This document shows, piece by piece, positions 7,502 to 17,580 of a stretch of 64,000 bases of DNA (position 1 is the stretch's first letter; each line of letters begins with the position of its first letter). The stretch covers positions 1,798,001 to 1,862,000 of the forward strand of contig OY970289.1 of the NCBI GenBank assembly GCA_963716135.1, written 5' to 3'. A model generated the notes under the pieces. The model ran no database searches. It had not been told where the DNA came from and worked only from the letters and a program-made list of their open reading frames with translations. Both the position numbers and the translations under genes were made by a program. Source of the stretch: CAVRAW01 sp963716135. GTDB lineage: Bacteria; Planctomycetota; Planctomycetia; Pirellulales; JADZDJ01.

Positions 7502-9892
7502 TCAAGTCGCGGTCGTCGACATCCCCGCCGCGCTGTATTTACCCCAGCGCCATTCGCGCACCTCCGGCATGTCGTCGCCGTGGGTGCGGATATAGTTTTC
7601 GTGATCCACCAGCTTGTCGCGCAGCGATTGTTTTAGATAAGCGGCGCGGGGACCGAGCTTCGGCACGCGATCGATCACGTCGCCGACCAAATGAAATCGA
7701 TCCAGATCGTTGCGCACCGTCATGTCGAACGGCGTGGTCGTGGTTCCCTCCTCCTTATAACCGCGCACGTGCAAGTGGTTGTGGTTGTGGCGGCGATACG
7801 CCAGCACGTGAATCAGCGATGGATAACCGTGGAAGGCAAACACGGTCGGCGTGTTGGGCGGAAACAAAGCGTCGAATTCCGCGTCCGGCAGCCCATGCGG
7901 ATGTTCGCTGGGCGGCTGCAAACGCATTAAGTCCACCACGTTGATCACCCGTACTTTCAAATCCGGCAATTCGCGCCGCATCAAATCGACCGCCGCCAGC
8001 GTTTCCAACGTGGGCACGTCGCCGCAGCAAGCCATCACCACGTCGGGCTCGCCGTGCTGATCGTTCGAGGCCCAATCCCAAATGCCGATCCCTTCGGTGC
8101 AATGCTTCACGGCCTGATCCATCGAGAGCCACTGCGGCGAAGGCTGCTTGCCCGCCACGATCACGTTCACGTAGTTGCGGCTGCGCAGGCAATGGTCGGT
8201 CACGCTCAGCAGGCAATTCGCATCCGGCGGCAGATACACACGAATCACATCCGCCTTCTTGTTCACGACGTGATCGATAAAGCCGGGATCCTGATGCGAA
8301 AACCCGTTGTGATCTTGCCGCCACACGTGTGACGACAGCAGATAGTTGAGCGAGGCGATCGGCCGCCGCCAGGGAATATCGCGCGTCACCTTCAACCACT
8401 TGGCATGTTGGTTGAACATGGAGTCGATAATGTGGATAAACGCCTCGTAGCACGAGAAAAACCCGTGCCGCCCGGTGAGCAAATACCCTTCCAGCCAGCC
8501 TTCGCACTGATGCTCGCTGAGCATCTCCATCACGCGGCCGTCGGCGGCCACGTGGTCGTCGCTGGGCAGAATCTCCGCCGTCGAACACCGGCTGGTTTCT
8601 TCAAACACGGCGCTCCAGCGGTTCGAATTCGTCTCATCGGGGCTGAACACGCGGAAATTGCGATTCTCGCGATTGGCCCGCAGCACGTCGCGAATCAATT
8701 CGCCTTGCACCCGCGTGGCTTCGGCATCCACCGCCCCGGGGCGCGGCACTTCGACCGCGTAATCGTGGAAATCCGGCATCCGCAAATCGCGCAGCAAAAT
8801 GCCGCCGTTAGCATACGGATTGGCCCCCATCCGCCGTTCGCCATCCGGCGCCAGCGCCGCCAGCTCCGGCCGCAGCCGCCCACGGTCGTCAAACAATTCC
8901 TCCGGCTTGTAGCTGCGCATCCATTGTTCCAATATTTTCACGTGCTCGGGCTTATTCATCTCGGCCAGCGGCACCTGATGCGCGCGGAATGTTCCCTCGA
9001 TCTGTTTGCCGTCGACTTCTTTCGGCCCCGTCCAGCCCTTGGGCGAGACCAGCACGATCATCGGCCAGCGCGGCCGCTTTCTAAATCCCTCCGAGCGCGC
9101 CTGCTTTTGGATGTGCCGAATTTCCGCCAGCACTTTATCCAGCGTGGCCGCCATTTGCTGGTGCATCACCAGCGGATCGTCCCCCTCGACAATGTGCGGC
9201 GCATAACCGTAGCCGCGCAGCAACTCGTTCAACTCTTCGCGGCTAATTCTGGCCAGCACCGTCGGCCCGGCGATTTTGTAGCCGTTCAAGTGCAAAATCG
9301 GCAGCACTGCGCCGTCGGTCGCCGGATTCAAAAACTTGTTCGAGTGCCACGAGGTGGCCAGCGGGCCGGTTTCCGCCTCGCCGTCGCCAATTACGCAGGC
9401 CGCAATCAGATCGGGATGATCGAACACGGCGCCGTGCGCGTGCGAAAGGGAATATCCCAGCTCGCCCCCTTCATGAATCGAGCCGGGAGTTTCCGCCGCC
9501 GTGTGGCTGGGAATGCCCCCGGGAAACGAAAACTGTGTGAACAGCCGCTTCATGCCGGCTTCGTCCTGCGACACGTTCGGATAGTACTCGCTGTACGTCC
9601 CCTCCAGATACACGTTGGCCACGATCGCCGGCGCCCCATGCCCCGGTCCGGTGACGTAGAGCATGTTCAAATGGTGCTGTTTGATCGCGCGATTCAAATG
9701 CACGTAGATGAAATTCAATCCGGGCGAAGTGCCCCAGTGCCCCAGCAACCGCGGCTTGATGTGCTTCCGCTCCAGCGGCTTCTTCAACAGCGGATTATCC
9801 ATCAAGTAAATCTGACCGACCGCCAGGTAATTGGCCGCATGCCAATAGGCGTTCATTTTTGTCAACAGATCGGGCGAAAGAGGCGATTCCAT
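7502..9892 (-). CDS. xfp: Xylulose-5-phosphate/fructose-6-phosphate phosphoketolase
   Basis: Thiamine-diphosphate enzyme that splits xylulose 5-phosphate or fructose 6-phosphate with phosphate to acetyl phosphate plus glyceraldehyde 3-phosphate or erythrose 4-phosphate. The ~796-residue intact frame has the family hallmarks 'GPGHGAPA', 'TPGSIHEGGELGYSLSHA' and the ThDP/Mg site 'GDGEAETGP'. A GTG at 9901 is possible, but the ATG at 9892 has an AGGTG ribosome site 6 bases upstream, so I prefer it. That site overlaps the ackA stop codon, so the two are probably translationally coupled: AckA consumes the acetyl phosphate made here. One of the longest unbroken genes in the window. Confidence 0.93.
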   Translation of the reverse strand: MESPLSPDLLTKMNAYWHAANYLAVGQIYLMDNPLLKKPLERKHIKPRLLGHWGTSPGLNFIYVHLNRAIKQHHLNMLYVTGPGHGAPAIVANVYLEGTYSEYYPNVSQDEAGMKRLFTQFSFPGGIPSHTAAETPGSIHEGGELGYSLSHAHGAVFDHPDLIAACVIGDGEAETGPLATSWHSNKFLNPATDGAVLPILHLNGYKIAGPTVLARISREELNELLRGYGYAPHIVEGDDPLVMHQQMAATLDKVLAEIRHIQKQARSEGFRKRPRWPMIVLVSPKGWTGPKEVDGKQIEGTFRAHQVPLAEMNKPEHVKILEQWMRSYKPEELFDDRGRLRPELAALAPDGERRMGANPYANGGILLRDLRMPDFHDYAVEVPRPGAVDAEATRVQGELIRDVLRANRENRNFRVFSPDETNSNRWSAVFEETSRCSTAEILPSDDHVAADGRVMEMLSEHQCEGWLEGYLLTGRHGFFSCYEAFIHIIDSMFNQHAKWLKVTRDIPWRRPIASLNYLLSSHVWRQDHNGFSHQDPGFIDHVVNKKADVIRVYLPPDANCLLSVTDHCLRSRNYVNVIVAGKQPSPQWLSMDQAVKHCTEGIGIWDWASNDQHGEPDVVMACCGDVPTLETLAAVDLMRRELPDLKVRVINVVDLMRLQPPSEHPHGLPDAEFDALFPPNTPTVFAFHGYPSLIHVLAYRRHNHNHLHVRGYKEEGTTTTPFDMTVRNDLDRFHLVGDVIDRVPKLGPRAAYLKQSLRDKLVDHENYIRTHGDDMPEVREWRWGKYSAAGMSTTAT

Positions 9893-9897
9893 GGAAG

Positions 9898-11020
9898 TCA
9901 CCTGTTCTGATTGCCTAGAAGATCGACCGCCGATTGCGCGATCACTTGTTCTTCATCCGTCGGAATGACCCACACGGTCACGCCGGCCTCGGCGCGGGAA
10001 ATCGTTTGCGCCGACTTATTGTTCTGTTCATCATCCAAACTGATGCCCAGGAACTGCAAGCCCGTGCAAATCCGATACCTTATCTCGGCGCATGTTCGCC
10101 GATGCCGCCGCTAAACACCAGCGTTTCGATCCCGTTCATCGCGGCGGCCAAAGCGCCGATCGCTTTGCGTATCTGATAACAATAAAGATCAATGGCTTCC
10201 GCCGCCCGCACGTCGCTTGCCTGGCGCGCCATGAGGTCGCGCATGTCAGAGCTGGTTTCCGAAATGCCCAATAGTCCCGATTCGTGGTTCACCATCTGCT
10301 GGAATCGCGCGGGCGTCATCTTTTCGCTGCGCGCAGATAATCCACCAGGCCCGGGTCCAGATCGCCGCTGCGCGTGCCCATCGGCACACCCGAGGCCGGC
10401 GTGAAGCCCATGGTGGTGTCGATGCTCTTGCCCCCCTGCACTGCCGCCAAACTCGAGCCGCTGCCCAAATGCGCCAGCACCACGTGCCCCCCCGCCGCTT
10501 TCGCGCCGGCGAGTCGCGCCAACTCTTGCATCAAATACGTGTACGACAACCCATGAAAGCCGTACCGTCGCACGCCTTGAGCATGGTATCGCCGCGGAAT
10601 CGCCAACCACTGCGCCACCCGCGGCAGGTGTTCGTGGAACGCGGTATCGAAGCAAACCACTTGCTTCCACTGCGGCTGCTTCTTTTTCACGGCCTCGATC
10701 AGCGCGATTTCCCGCGGCAAATGATCCGGGTCCAAAAGTGCAAGCTGCCGCAACTCGGACAGAAGCTCCTCGGTGACCATCGCCGGGGCAAAGTGCCGCG
10801 GTCCCCCATGCACCAGCCGATGCCCCACGGCTGAAATCTCTTGATCGCCCACTTTCTCCTCCACGGCTCGCAAGAGGTCTAAAGCCGAGTCGTTGGATTC
10901 AACCCGATCGATGGCCCCCGAGCGAATTCGCGTCAGCCCCGATTCCGCCACAAAGACCGCGAATTTGATGCTCGAAGAGCCGGCGTTGAGCGTTAGAATT
11001 CGTTTCGTCGCGTCGCTCAT
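9898..11020 (-). CDS. ackA: Acetate kinase (two frameshifts)
   Basis: Acetyl phosphate plus ADP gives acetate plus ATP. The first fragment has the ASKHA phosphate-1 motif 'LNAGSSSIKFAVF', the 'VGHRLVHGG' motif and 'RRYGFHGLSY'. The frame shifts near 10320 (probably AAAAA read as AAAA) into 'MTPARFQQMVNHESGLLG', and again near 10090 (CCC read as CC) so that 'SGGIGEHAPEIRYRICTG' continues to a TGA at 9898-9900. The repaired product is about 374 residues, close to the usual 400. The stop codon lies within the ribosome site of xfp, giving a tight ackA-xfp operon. The gene is divergent from glycerate kinase with only 47 bases between starts. Confidence 0.88.
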
Positions 11021-11067
11021 GCGCGCAATGTATCAGACTTCGATTCGCCGTCACAAGAACCAACCCC

Positions 11068-12439
11068 ATGCCTCGTTCGCCCATCGACCTTCGTGCCGAC
11101 GCCCTCCGCATCTGGCAAGCGGGGTTAGCAGCCGTCCGCTCCGAGCGGTTGATGTCGGCTCATGTTCGCCTGGACGCGGGAAAGTTAATCATCGGCACAA
11201 ATTCGCCGGAAATCATCGATCTGATGAACTTCCGGCGGATTGCCGTAGTCGGAGCCGGCAAAGCCGGGGCTGGAATGGCCGCGGCGCTGGAAGAGATTCT
11301 CGGCCCGAAGCTCATGGCGGAAAAACAGCTAAGCGGCTGGGTAAACGTGCCGGCCGATTGCGTGCGAAAACTGCAGCGAATTCACCTGCACGCAGCGCGG
11401 CCACCGATCGCCAATGAACCTTCGTCCGAAGGCATCGCTGGTGCCGAAGAAATCCTGCGCATCGTTTCCTCGCTGGGTCCGGACGATCTGTGCGTCGTGC
11501 TGGTTTCCGGCGGCGGCACCGTGCTGCTGCCCGCGCCGATCGAAGGCATCGCTCTGTCCGACCTCGTCGCTGTCACACGATTCCTCAGCGCCGCCGGCGC
11601 CGACATCCGCCAACTCAATACCGTGCGCAAACAACTCAGCCGGATCATTGGCGGCGGCTTGGCCCGAGCCTGCGCGGCCGGCCGCCTGGTGACGCTCGTC
11701 ATTTCCGACGTACTGGGCGACCCGCTGGATTTGATCGGTTCTGGACCGACCGTGCCCGATTCATCCACGCCGCAACAATCGCTCGGCATCCTGAAACATT
11801 TCGATCCGCAGAGTCAATCTATTCCGGCACCAGTCCTCGAAGTTCTGCGCAAAAATCAGTGAGGCCAACATTCCTCATTCCCCGCTCCCCATTCCACATT
11901 TGTCTCATCACGTGATCGGCAACAACGCCACGGCGGTGGAAGCCGGTGCCCACGAAGCCGAACGTTTAGGTTACCAAGTCACCACCGCCTGCGCTCAAAA
12001 GTTGGAGGGCGAAGTGGAACCAATTGGCCGCCATTTGGCCGACATGGCCGCGCACTTGCGCTGCACGCCCGGCGCCAAATGCTTCATCAGCGGCGGCGAA
12101 GGCACGGTGAAACTGGCTCCCGAGCACGAACGTGGGCTGGGCGGCCGCAATCAGCAGACGATCCTGGCGGCCCTAGGGCGCCTGATTGAAAGTGACCCGC
12201 GCGGCATCGCAATTCTCTCCGGCGGCACCGATGGCGAAGATGGTCCGACCGACGCCGCCGGCGCATTGGTCGATGCCGCGGTGATTCGGCGGGCGCAGCA
12301 ATTGAATTTAGATCCCGCTGATTTCCTCCGCCGCAACGACGCTTACCATTTCTTCGAGCCGCTGGGCGCGCTGATCAAAACCGGCCCCACCAACACCAAT
12401 GTCTGCGACGTGCGCGTGGTGGTTACCGCCGGCGCATAA
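11068..12439 (+). CDS. Glycerate 2-kinase, MOFRL family (frameshifted)
   Basis: Phosphorylates D-glycerate to 2-phosphoglycerate, feeding glycolysis or gluconeogenesis. The N-terminal DUF4147 part has 'GAGKAGAGMA' and 'LVSGGGTVLLPAP'; the MOFRL C-terminal part has 'FISGGEGTV', 'GLGGRNQQ' and 'GGTDGEDGPTDAAGA'. One frameshift near 11855 (AAAAA probably should be AAAA) separates the halves. The repaired product is about 457 residues, typical length. Just after the shift a 7-base-period repeat (11873-11899) codes for the join 'IPHSPLPIPHLSHH', unusual inside a conserved enzyme. A strong hairpin follows the stop. Confidence 0.85.
11873..11899 (+). repeat. 7-base-period repeat inside glycerate kinase gene
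   Basis: TTCCTCA TTCCCCG CTCCCCA TTCCACA: four degenerate 7-base units lying within coding sequence, next to the frameshift at ~11855. Confidence 0.7.
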
Positions 12440-12465
12440 AAAAACCGGCGATTGCATCGCCGGCT
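12438..12465 (-). terminator. Intrinsic terminator for the DUF1598 gene
   Basis: CCGGCGAT (12445-12452), three-base loop, ATCGCCGG (12456-12463). On the minus strand the stem is followed by a run of seven T. It sits between convergent genes and, on the plus strand, directly follows the glycerate kinase stop. Confidence 0.85.
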
Positions 12466-12493
12466 TTGTAGTTGCTGAACCCCGAACCCTTGT

Positions 12494-13931
12494 CTAGTCC
12501 CACCACCACTGATCCTTCCGCAGGTTCTTCAGATCGACGTCTTCCCGCGCCTTTTCGACCTTCCCATCTTCGTCGCGCAACAGGTTCGATTCCCGCAGCG
12601 CCATTCTCGGTTCGATGTGCACGCCGCCGCCGATCGGCGTCATGAGCGTGCTGCCTTTGAACACGCTGGTCACGGCCGATTCGACTTGCTGCGGTGCCGT
12701 GAGCGTTTTCACCGAGTACACATCCTCGTCGCCGAAGGGCATCTTCCAGCCGGCCTTGTCGTAATAGTCTTTTTCCTGAATGAACGCGGCCACGACTGCC
12801 AGGTCGATGCAGTTGCGCAACTGCGAGTACACCGGAATCACATTGGCCAGTTCCGAATATTTCTTCGTGAACGCTTCGGTGAAAGCGCGGCTGGCGGCGT
12901 CGATGGCGCTCGATTTCACGCGCGAGCCGTCGGCCGACACAATTTCGTCGGCGTTCACCAGCTTCACGCCGTTGCCGACCATCTCCATTGCCAGGCCGTC
13001 GGCCGTTTCGCGCACGCACTCATAGTCGGGCACAAAGTACCAGCGCTGCACGCGCGTTGCGGCTGACCATGCGCGGATTCGCGCGATCGACGTAGCTGGC
13101 CAACTGCTTCACCGGCGGCCTTTCCAGACCGATGCCGATCAGTTTCATGCGATAGTCGGCTTCGACCAGGACCTGGGCGAAGTGCGTCGAGGCAGGCACG
13201 CCGGTGATGCGCACCGTTTGCAATCCCAGGCTTTCCTTCAAGCCGCTAACAATTTCTTGAGTTTGACTTTGCGCGGTGGCGGCCGAAAGGCGCGAACCGG
13301 TTTGCTTGAGGAAATCCTGCATCCGCTGCAAGCCCTCCTTGGTCGGGTCGATCGAGCAACTGATCACCGGCGTATCGTTTTTGCCCCCCGGCGGAAACGC
13401 GCGCAGCGCGGTTACCAAATCGTCCAATTGCACCACAGGCTTCCCGCTATTCAGCCCGCGCACGCGCCCCGATAAGTCTGCCGCCCAGCCTTCCGCGGGT
13501 CCCGCAATTACAATGTCCTTCGTGTCCGGGTAATAAAACACATATTGCACCCGGGTCAGCCCGGCCAGGTTTTTCATTTCGTCGGTCGGTTTTTCGCCGG
13601 CTTGCAATTTGTCGCGCAGCGCCGCGTCGAGGCGAGTCAGCGAAATCTTTCGCATCGGGCTGGGCTTGGCGAGCTTCGGATTCAACTGCGCCTTGGCGGC
13701 CGCCATCCGCTGCCACATCAACTGGCCCGATTGATCCATGTAGATCTGCGTGCGCAGAACGCCGTCGGGATCGACCATCACACCGGCGATGGGCGTCGTG
13801 GAAGTTACGACAGTTGTGACCGTAGTGCCGGTGGTGGTTGTCTGAGCCTGGGCCAGAACCGCGCCCAGCGCCAGAAACGTCAGAATGAGCCACAAACGAA
13901 CGGCATAAACAAACAAGCGGTGCGGAGCCAT
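12494..13931 (-). CDS. DUF1598 exported protein (frameshifted)
   Basis: A planctomycete-specific secreted family of unknown function. The ATG at 13931 has an AGGAG site upstream and starts a signal peptide (VRLWLILTFLALGAVLAQAQ), followed by a Thr-rich linker and the DUF1598 body: 'HFAQVLVEADYRMKLIGIGLE', then 'RWYFVPDYE' and 'DGLAMEMVGNGVKL'. The frame breaks near 13052; adding one GC to the GCGCG tract restores 'SRNARVQRWYFV'. Repaired length is about 479 residues. The longer frame start at 14009 has no support. A terminator follows the stop. No neighbour suggests a role. Confidence 0.82.
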
Positions 13932-14041
13932 GAACCGAATTCTCCTGGTGCCTTCCCGCGTCGGTGTCCGGTACGCTCCCACCCCTGTTTCGCGCAAGTT
14001 GCACATCACCGCGGTGGGAGCGCGGGTTTGACGATGTAAAA

Positions 14042-14067
14042 GGATAGGTTTTTGATGACCCCTATCC
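14042..14067 (+). other. Inverted repeat upstream of the DUF1598 gene
   Basis: GGATAGG (14042-14048) and CCTATCC (14061-14067) form a 7-bp stem with a 12-base loop, about 110 bases upstream of the DUF1598 start and 125 upstream of the divergent membrane-protein gene. Could be an operator; no further support. Confidence 0.35.
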
Positions 14068-14189
14068 CGGAAGATTTAAGTCTAATAACGGGAAAATGGT
14101 AAAGCAAGAAATGTGGGGGTTTTACGGCGTTTTTTGAAGCCCTGGACCGGTACCCCCTGCGGTTTTGGCGCTGAAGCTATGATTGAGAA

Positions 14190-15641
14190 ATGGCCAAATT
14201 CGTCGCCAATTCTCTGAGATCGGTCCCCCTGCCCCGCGGACCCGAGCGAACTCTTATTCTATACCGCTGGCTCTTGGTGGCGGTGGGCATCTATACCGTT
14301 CTGGTCACCTGGAACGTTTGGCAGGTGCGGTCGGCGCCCGATTGGCATCCTTGGAAATACGCCACGCCGGATTCGCACATAATCTGGAACCATCGGCCCA
14401 GCGATGCGCAATTGGCGCCCATGCTGCCTGCCTGGGATTGGCTGCCGCAATTCGACGTCGGCGCATTGTTGATCGCGGGATTCGTGCTGGTTGTGTTTCT
14501 GCCGCGTACCGGTCTGACCGCGCTCGCTGCAATCTGGTTAATCGCGGTTTTGATGGATCGCACGCGCCTGCAGCCACACTATCAAATCGGATTGTTGATA
14601 TTGGCTACGCTCCCCAGCCCCGGCGCGAAGCTTGTCGGCCGCGCGAACTTGATCGCGCTCTGGTTTTGGGCCGGCTTTCACAAGGTGATCATCGATTTCA
14701 TCAAGCCCGAAGGTTTGCCCGGCTTCAAAAACGACATCATTCCATTGGACCTGGCCCGAATGTTTCCCCCGGAACATTACGCCTGGAGCACGCACAATTT
14801 CGCCGTCGCGGTGGGTTGGACCGTGGCCGTGAGCGAAATGTTGCTGGGCATCATGTGTCTGTTTCCGCCCCTGCGCTGGCTGGTCGGCATCATCGCATTG
14901 GTGTTGCATGGCGGCATTCTGCTGTGGAATTGCCGGATGCTCGGTTGCAACCTGACGGGATGGAACGTGGCATTGATGCTCGCCGGCGTGGTGCTCATCA
15001 CTCCCTGGCGCGAGTGGCCCCGCACCGCGTTGAAACAATGCCGCCCGCTGGCCCGGGTGCTGGCGATCGCCTTGCTCATCTATCCGGCTGCGTTCTACGT
15101 CGATGCGGTGAATGGATACCTGGCACACTGCATCTACGTGCCCAACTCAGCATACGGTGAACTGCGCCGCACAGGCGAGGCTCCAAAGCCCGCCCCTTTC
15201 ATGCCCTTTGAGGTCATCAATTTTCCGCTGCCTCCCGGCCAAAGCATTGCCGAAGCATATTTCAACAAGATCAAACAAACCGGCGACGAAATGATCATTT
15301 ACGATCCGCGTCCCTGGGCCCGTCACAACGGCATGCACTTACGCCGGCTGACGTACGATGGCGAATTGCGCAACGATCTGCCCTACGGCCACTGGATCCG
15401 CCGCGACGATAAGGGGAACAAGCTGAGCGAAGGCGATTTCAAAGACGGCGTCGAAACCGGCCACTGGATCTTCTGGTATGCCGATGGCCGCAAGGCGATG
15501 GAAGGCGATTTTGTCGACGGACGCGCCGAAGGACCGTGGCTTACCTGGTCGCCCGAAGGCGAAGAAGAATTCGTCGAATTCCACGATGGCCAGCCCGTGT
15601 CGCCGCTACCGCCTGCCGAGCCGTCAACCGGCGGCGAGTAA
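14190..15641 (+). CDS. HTTM-like membrane protein with C-terminal MORN repeats
   Basis: A 483-residue protein. Residues ~25-300 hold about seven or eight membrane segments in an arrangement like HTTM / gamma-carboxylase-related proteins, including 'IALWFWAGFHKVIIDF'. Residues ~375-465 carry MORN/YwqK-type repeats: 'DLPYGHWIRRDDKGNKLSEG', 'VETGHWIFWYADGRKAMEG' and 'RAEGPWLTWSPEGEEEF'. The combination suggests a membrane domain with an attached beta-rich binding surface; substrate unknown. It is monocistronic in appearance and followed by lepA 130 bases on. The family assignment of the membrane part is tentative; the MORN repeats are clear. Confidence 0.7.
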   Translation: MAKFVANSLRSVPLPRGPERTLILYRWLLVAVGIYTVLVTWNVWQVRSAPDWHPWKYATPDSHIIWNHRPSDAQLAPMLPAWDWLPQFDVGALLIAGFVLVVFLPRTGLTALAAIWLIAVLMDRTRLQPHYQIGLLILATLPSPGAKLVGRANLIALWFWAGFHKVIIDFIKPEGLPGFKNDIIPLDLARMFPPEHYAWSTHNFAVAVGWTVAVSEMLLGIMCLFPPLRWLVGIIALVLHGGILLWNCRMLGCNLTGWNVALMLAGVVLITPWREWPRTALKQCRPLARVLAIALLIYPAAFYVDAVNGYLAHCIYVPNSAYGELRRTGEAPKPAPFMPFEVINFPLPPGQSIAEAYFNKIKQTGDEMIIYDPRPWARHNGMHLRRLTYDGELRNDLPYGHWIRRDDKGNKLSEGDFKDGVETGHWIFWYADGRKAMEGDFVDGRAEGPWLTWSPEGEEEFVEFHDGQPVSPLPPAEPSTGGE

Positions 15642-15728
15642 ATCGCCTGTTTGTGTCCTAAGCCGAGCAATGGCGTTGCGATTTAGCAGGCCAATGACTA
15701 ACTTTGTACGCCCCTCCCCCATAAAATA

Positions 15729-15771
15729 CTGACAATTGACGACAGACCACCGCCCGCTGACTGCCGACCGC
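15729..15771 (+). repeat. 7-base-period repeat before lepA
   Basis: TGACAAT TGACGAC AGACCAC CGCCCGC TGACTGC CGACCGC, running directly into the lepA ATG at 15772. An in-frame ATG at 15736 would make the repeat code for 12 extra residues. Confidence 0.65.
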
Positions 15772-17577
15772 ATGCCCGAAAATCGCCAGATCCGCAATTT
15801 CTGCATCATCGCCCACATCGACCATGGCAAAAGCACCCTGGCCGATCGGCTGATCGAGCTGACCGGCACGGTCCAAAAGCGCGAAATGCAAGCGCAATTG
15901 CTCGACGATATGGACCTGGAACGCGAGCGAGGCATCACGATCAAAGCCCGTGCCGTGTCGATGCACTACCGACACGGTGGTGAAGAGTACGAATTGAACC
16001 TGATCGACACCCCGGGCCACGTTGATTTTCACTACGAAGTCTCCCGCAGCCTGACCTGCTGTGAGGGAGCGATTCTGTTGGTCGATGCGTTCCAAGGGGT
16101 CGAGGCCCAAACGGTCGCCAATGCCCTGGCCGCCATGGAGCACAACCTCACCATCGTGCCGGTGCTGAATAAGGTCGACCTGAAGCACGCGCGCCCCGAC
16201 GAAGTGATGCTCGAAATGGAGCAGGTATTGGGCATCAAGCCCGAAGAAGTGCTGAAGTGCAGCGGAAAAACCGGCGAGGGAGTAGCCGAGTTGTTGGAAG
16301 CGATCGTCGCGCGCATTCCGCCGCCGACGGGCGACCCCGCCGCTCCGCTTCAAGCGATGTTGTTCGATTCGCACTACGACGATTACCGCGGCGCCATCGC
16401 CTACGTGCGCCTGATGCAGGGCAGCGTCGAAAAAGGGCAAAAAATTCGCTTTCTGCGAGTAGAAGCCACCTACGAAGTTTTGGAGCTGGGCCAGTTCGTG
16501 CCCGAGCGCAAAGCCTGCGAACGTCTGGTGGCCGGCGAAGTGGGCTACCTGATCTGCAACATTAAGGAACTGAAAGATATTCACATCGGCGACACCGTCA
16601 CCGTGCCCGGCGACAACGCCGCCCCTGCCCTGCCCGGCTATCGCCCGCCGCAGCGGATGGTGTATTGCGGACTGTACCCGTCCGACGGCCAGAACTTCGA
16701 AGAACTGCGCGATTCACTCACCAAGCTTTCGATCAACGATCCCAGCTTCGAGTTCACGCCCGAAACCAGCGAGGCCCTCGGCTTCGGCTTCCGTTGCGGC
16801 TTCCTGGGCTTGTTGCACATGGAAATCATCCAGCAGCGGCTGGAGCAGGAAGCCAACTTGGATTTGGTGCAAACTGCGCCCAACGTCACTTATCAAATTC
16901 TCACCCGCAACGGCGAAACGCTCGAAATTCACAACCCGCAAGATGTTCCCGATACCGGCGAGATCGAAGAATTCCGCCAGCCGATCGTGCGGGTGAACTT
17001 CGTGCTGCCCGTGGAATACATCGGCCCCGTGATGCAGTTGTGCACCGATCGCCGCGGCACCTACAAGCGCACCGAGTACCTCGGTCCCACGCGCGCCATG
17101 ATCACTTTCGATCTGCCGCTGGCGGACGTGATCTACGATCTGCACGACAAGCTGAAAAGCGTCACCCGCGGTTACGGCACCATGGATTACGAAGTGATCG
17201 GCTACGTGCCGGCCGATCTGGTGCGAATGGATATTCTGGTCGGCGGCAAGAAAGTTGACGCGCTATCGATCATCTGCGACAAGCGCGATGCCGATCGCCG
17301 CGGCCGGGCAATCGTGAAAAAACTGCGCACCGAGATCGACCGCCACATGTTCGAGATCGCCATCCAGGCCGCTATCGGCAGCCGCATCATCGCCCGCGAA
17401 ACCATTTCCGCCATGCGCAAAAACGTGACCGCCAAATGCTACGGCGGCGACATCACCCGCAAGCGCAAACTCTGGGCCAAGCAGCGGGAAGGTAAAAAGC
17501 GGATGAAATCCATCGGCTCCGTCGACATCCCCCAGAAGGCCTTCCTGGCCGTGCTGGAATCCGGCGCGGAACAATAG
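15772..17577 (+). CDS. lepA: Elongation factor 4 (LepA)
   Basis: Ribosome-associated translational GTPase. The 601-residue product matches family length. G1 'AHIDHGKST' is near residues 14-22, the switch II region 'IDTPGHVDF' and G4 'NKVDL' follow, and the LepA-specific C-terminal domain ends with 'KQREGKKRMKSIGSVDIPQKAF', the conserved KRMK...G...P block. I start at 15772 rather than 15736 because the extra 12 residues are encoded by a 7-base-period repeat and homologues begin near 'IRNFCIIAHIDHG'. The frame is unbroken. A REP-like palindrome follows the stop by three bases. Confidence 0.95.
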   Translation: MPENRQIRNFCIIAHIDHGKSTLADRLIELTGTVQKREMQAQLLDDMDLERERGITIKARAVSMHYRHGGEEYELNLIDTPGHVDFHYEVSRSLTCCEGAILLVDAFQGVEAQTVANALAAMEHNLTIVPVLNKVDLKHARPDEVMLEMEQVLGIKPEEVLKCSGKTGEGVAELLEAIVARIPPPTGDPAAPLQAMLFDSHYDDYRGAIAYVRLMQGSVEKGQKIRFLRVEATYEVLELGQFVPERKACERLVAGEVGYLICNIKELKDIHIGDTVTVPGDNAAPALPGYRPPQRMVYCGLYPSDGQNFEELRDSLTKLSINDPSFEFTPETSEALGFGFRCGFLGLLHMEIIQQRLEQEANLDLVQTAPNVTYQILTRNGETLEIHNPQDVPDTGEIEEFRQPIVRVNFVLPVEYIGPVMQLCTDRRGTYKRTEYLGPTRAMITFDLPLADVIYDLHDKLKSVTRGYGTMDYEVIGYVPADLVRMDILVGGKKVDALSIICDKRDADRRGRAIVKKLRTEIDRHMFEIAIQAAIGSRIIARETISAMRKNVTAKCYGGDITRKRKLWAKQREGKKRMKSIGSVDIPQKAFLAVLESGAEQ

Positions 17578-17580
17578 CGG

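Noticed and set aside
8405..9910. A 501-codon open frame on the plus strand
   Set aside because: Antisense shadow of xfp, whose minus-strand product has complete phosphoketolase motifs.
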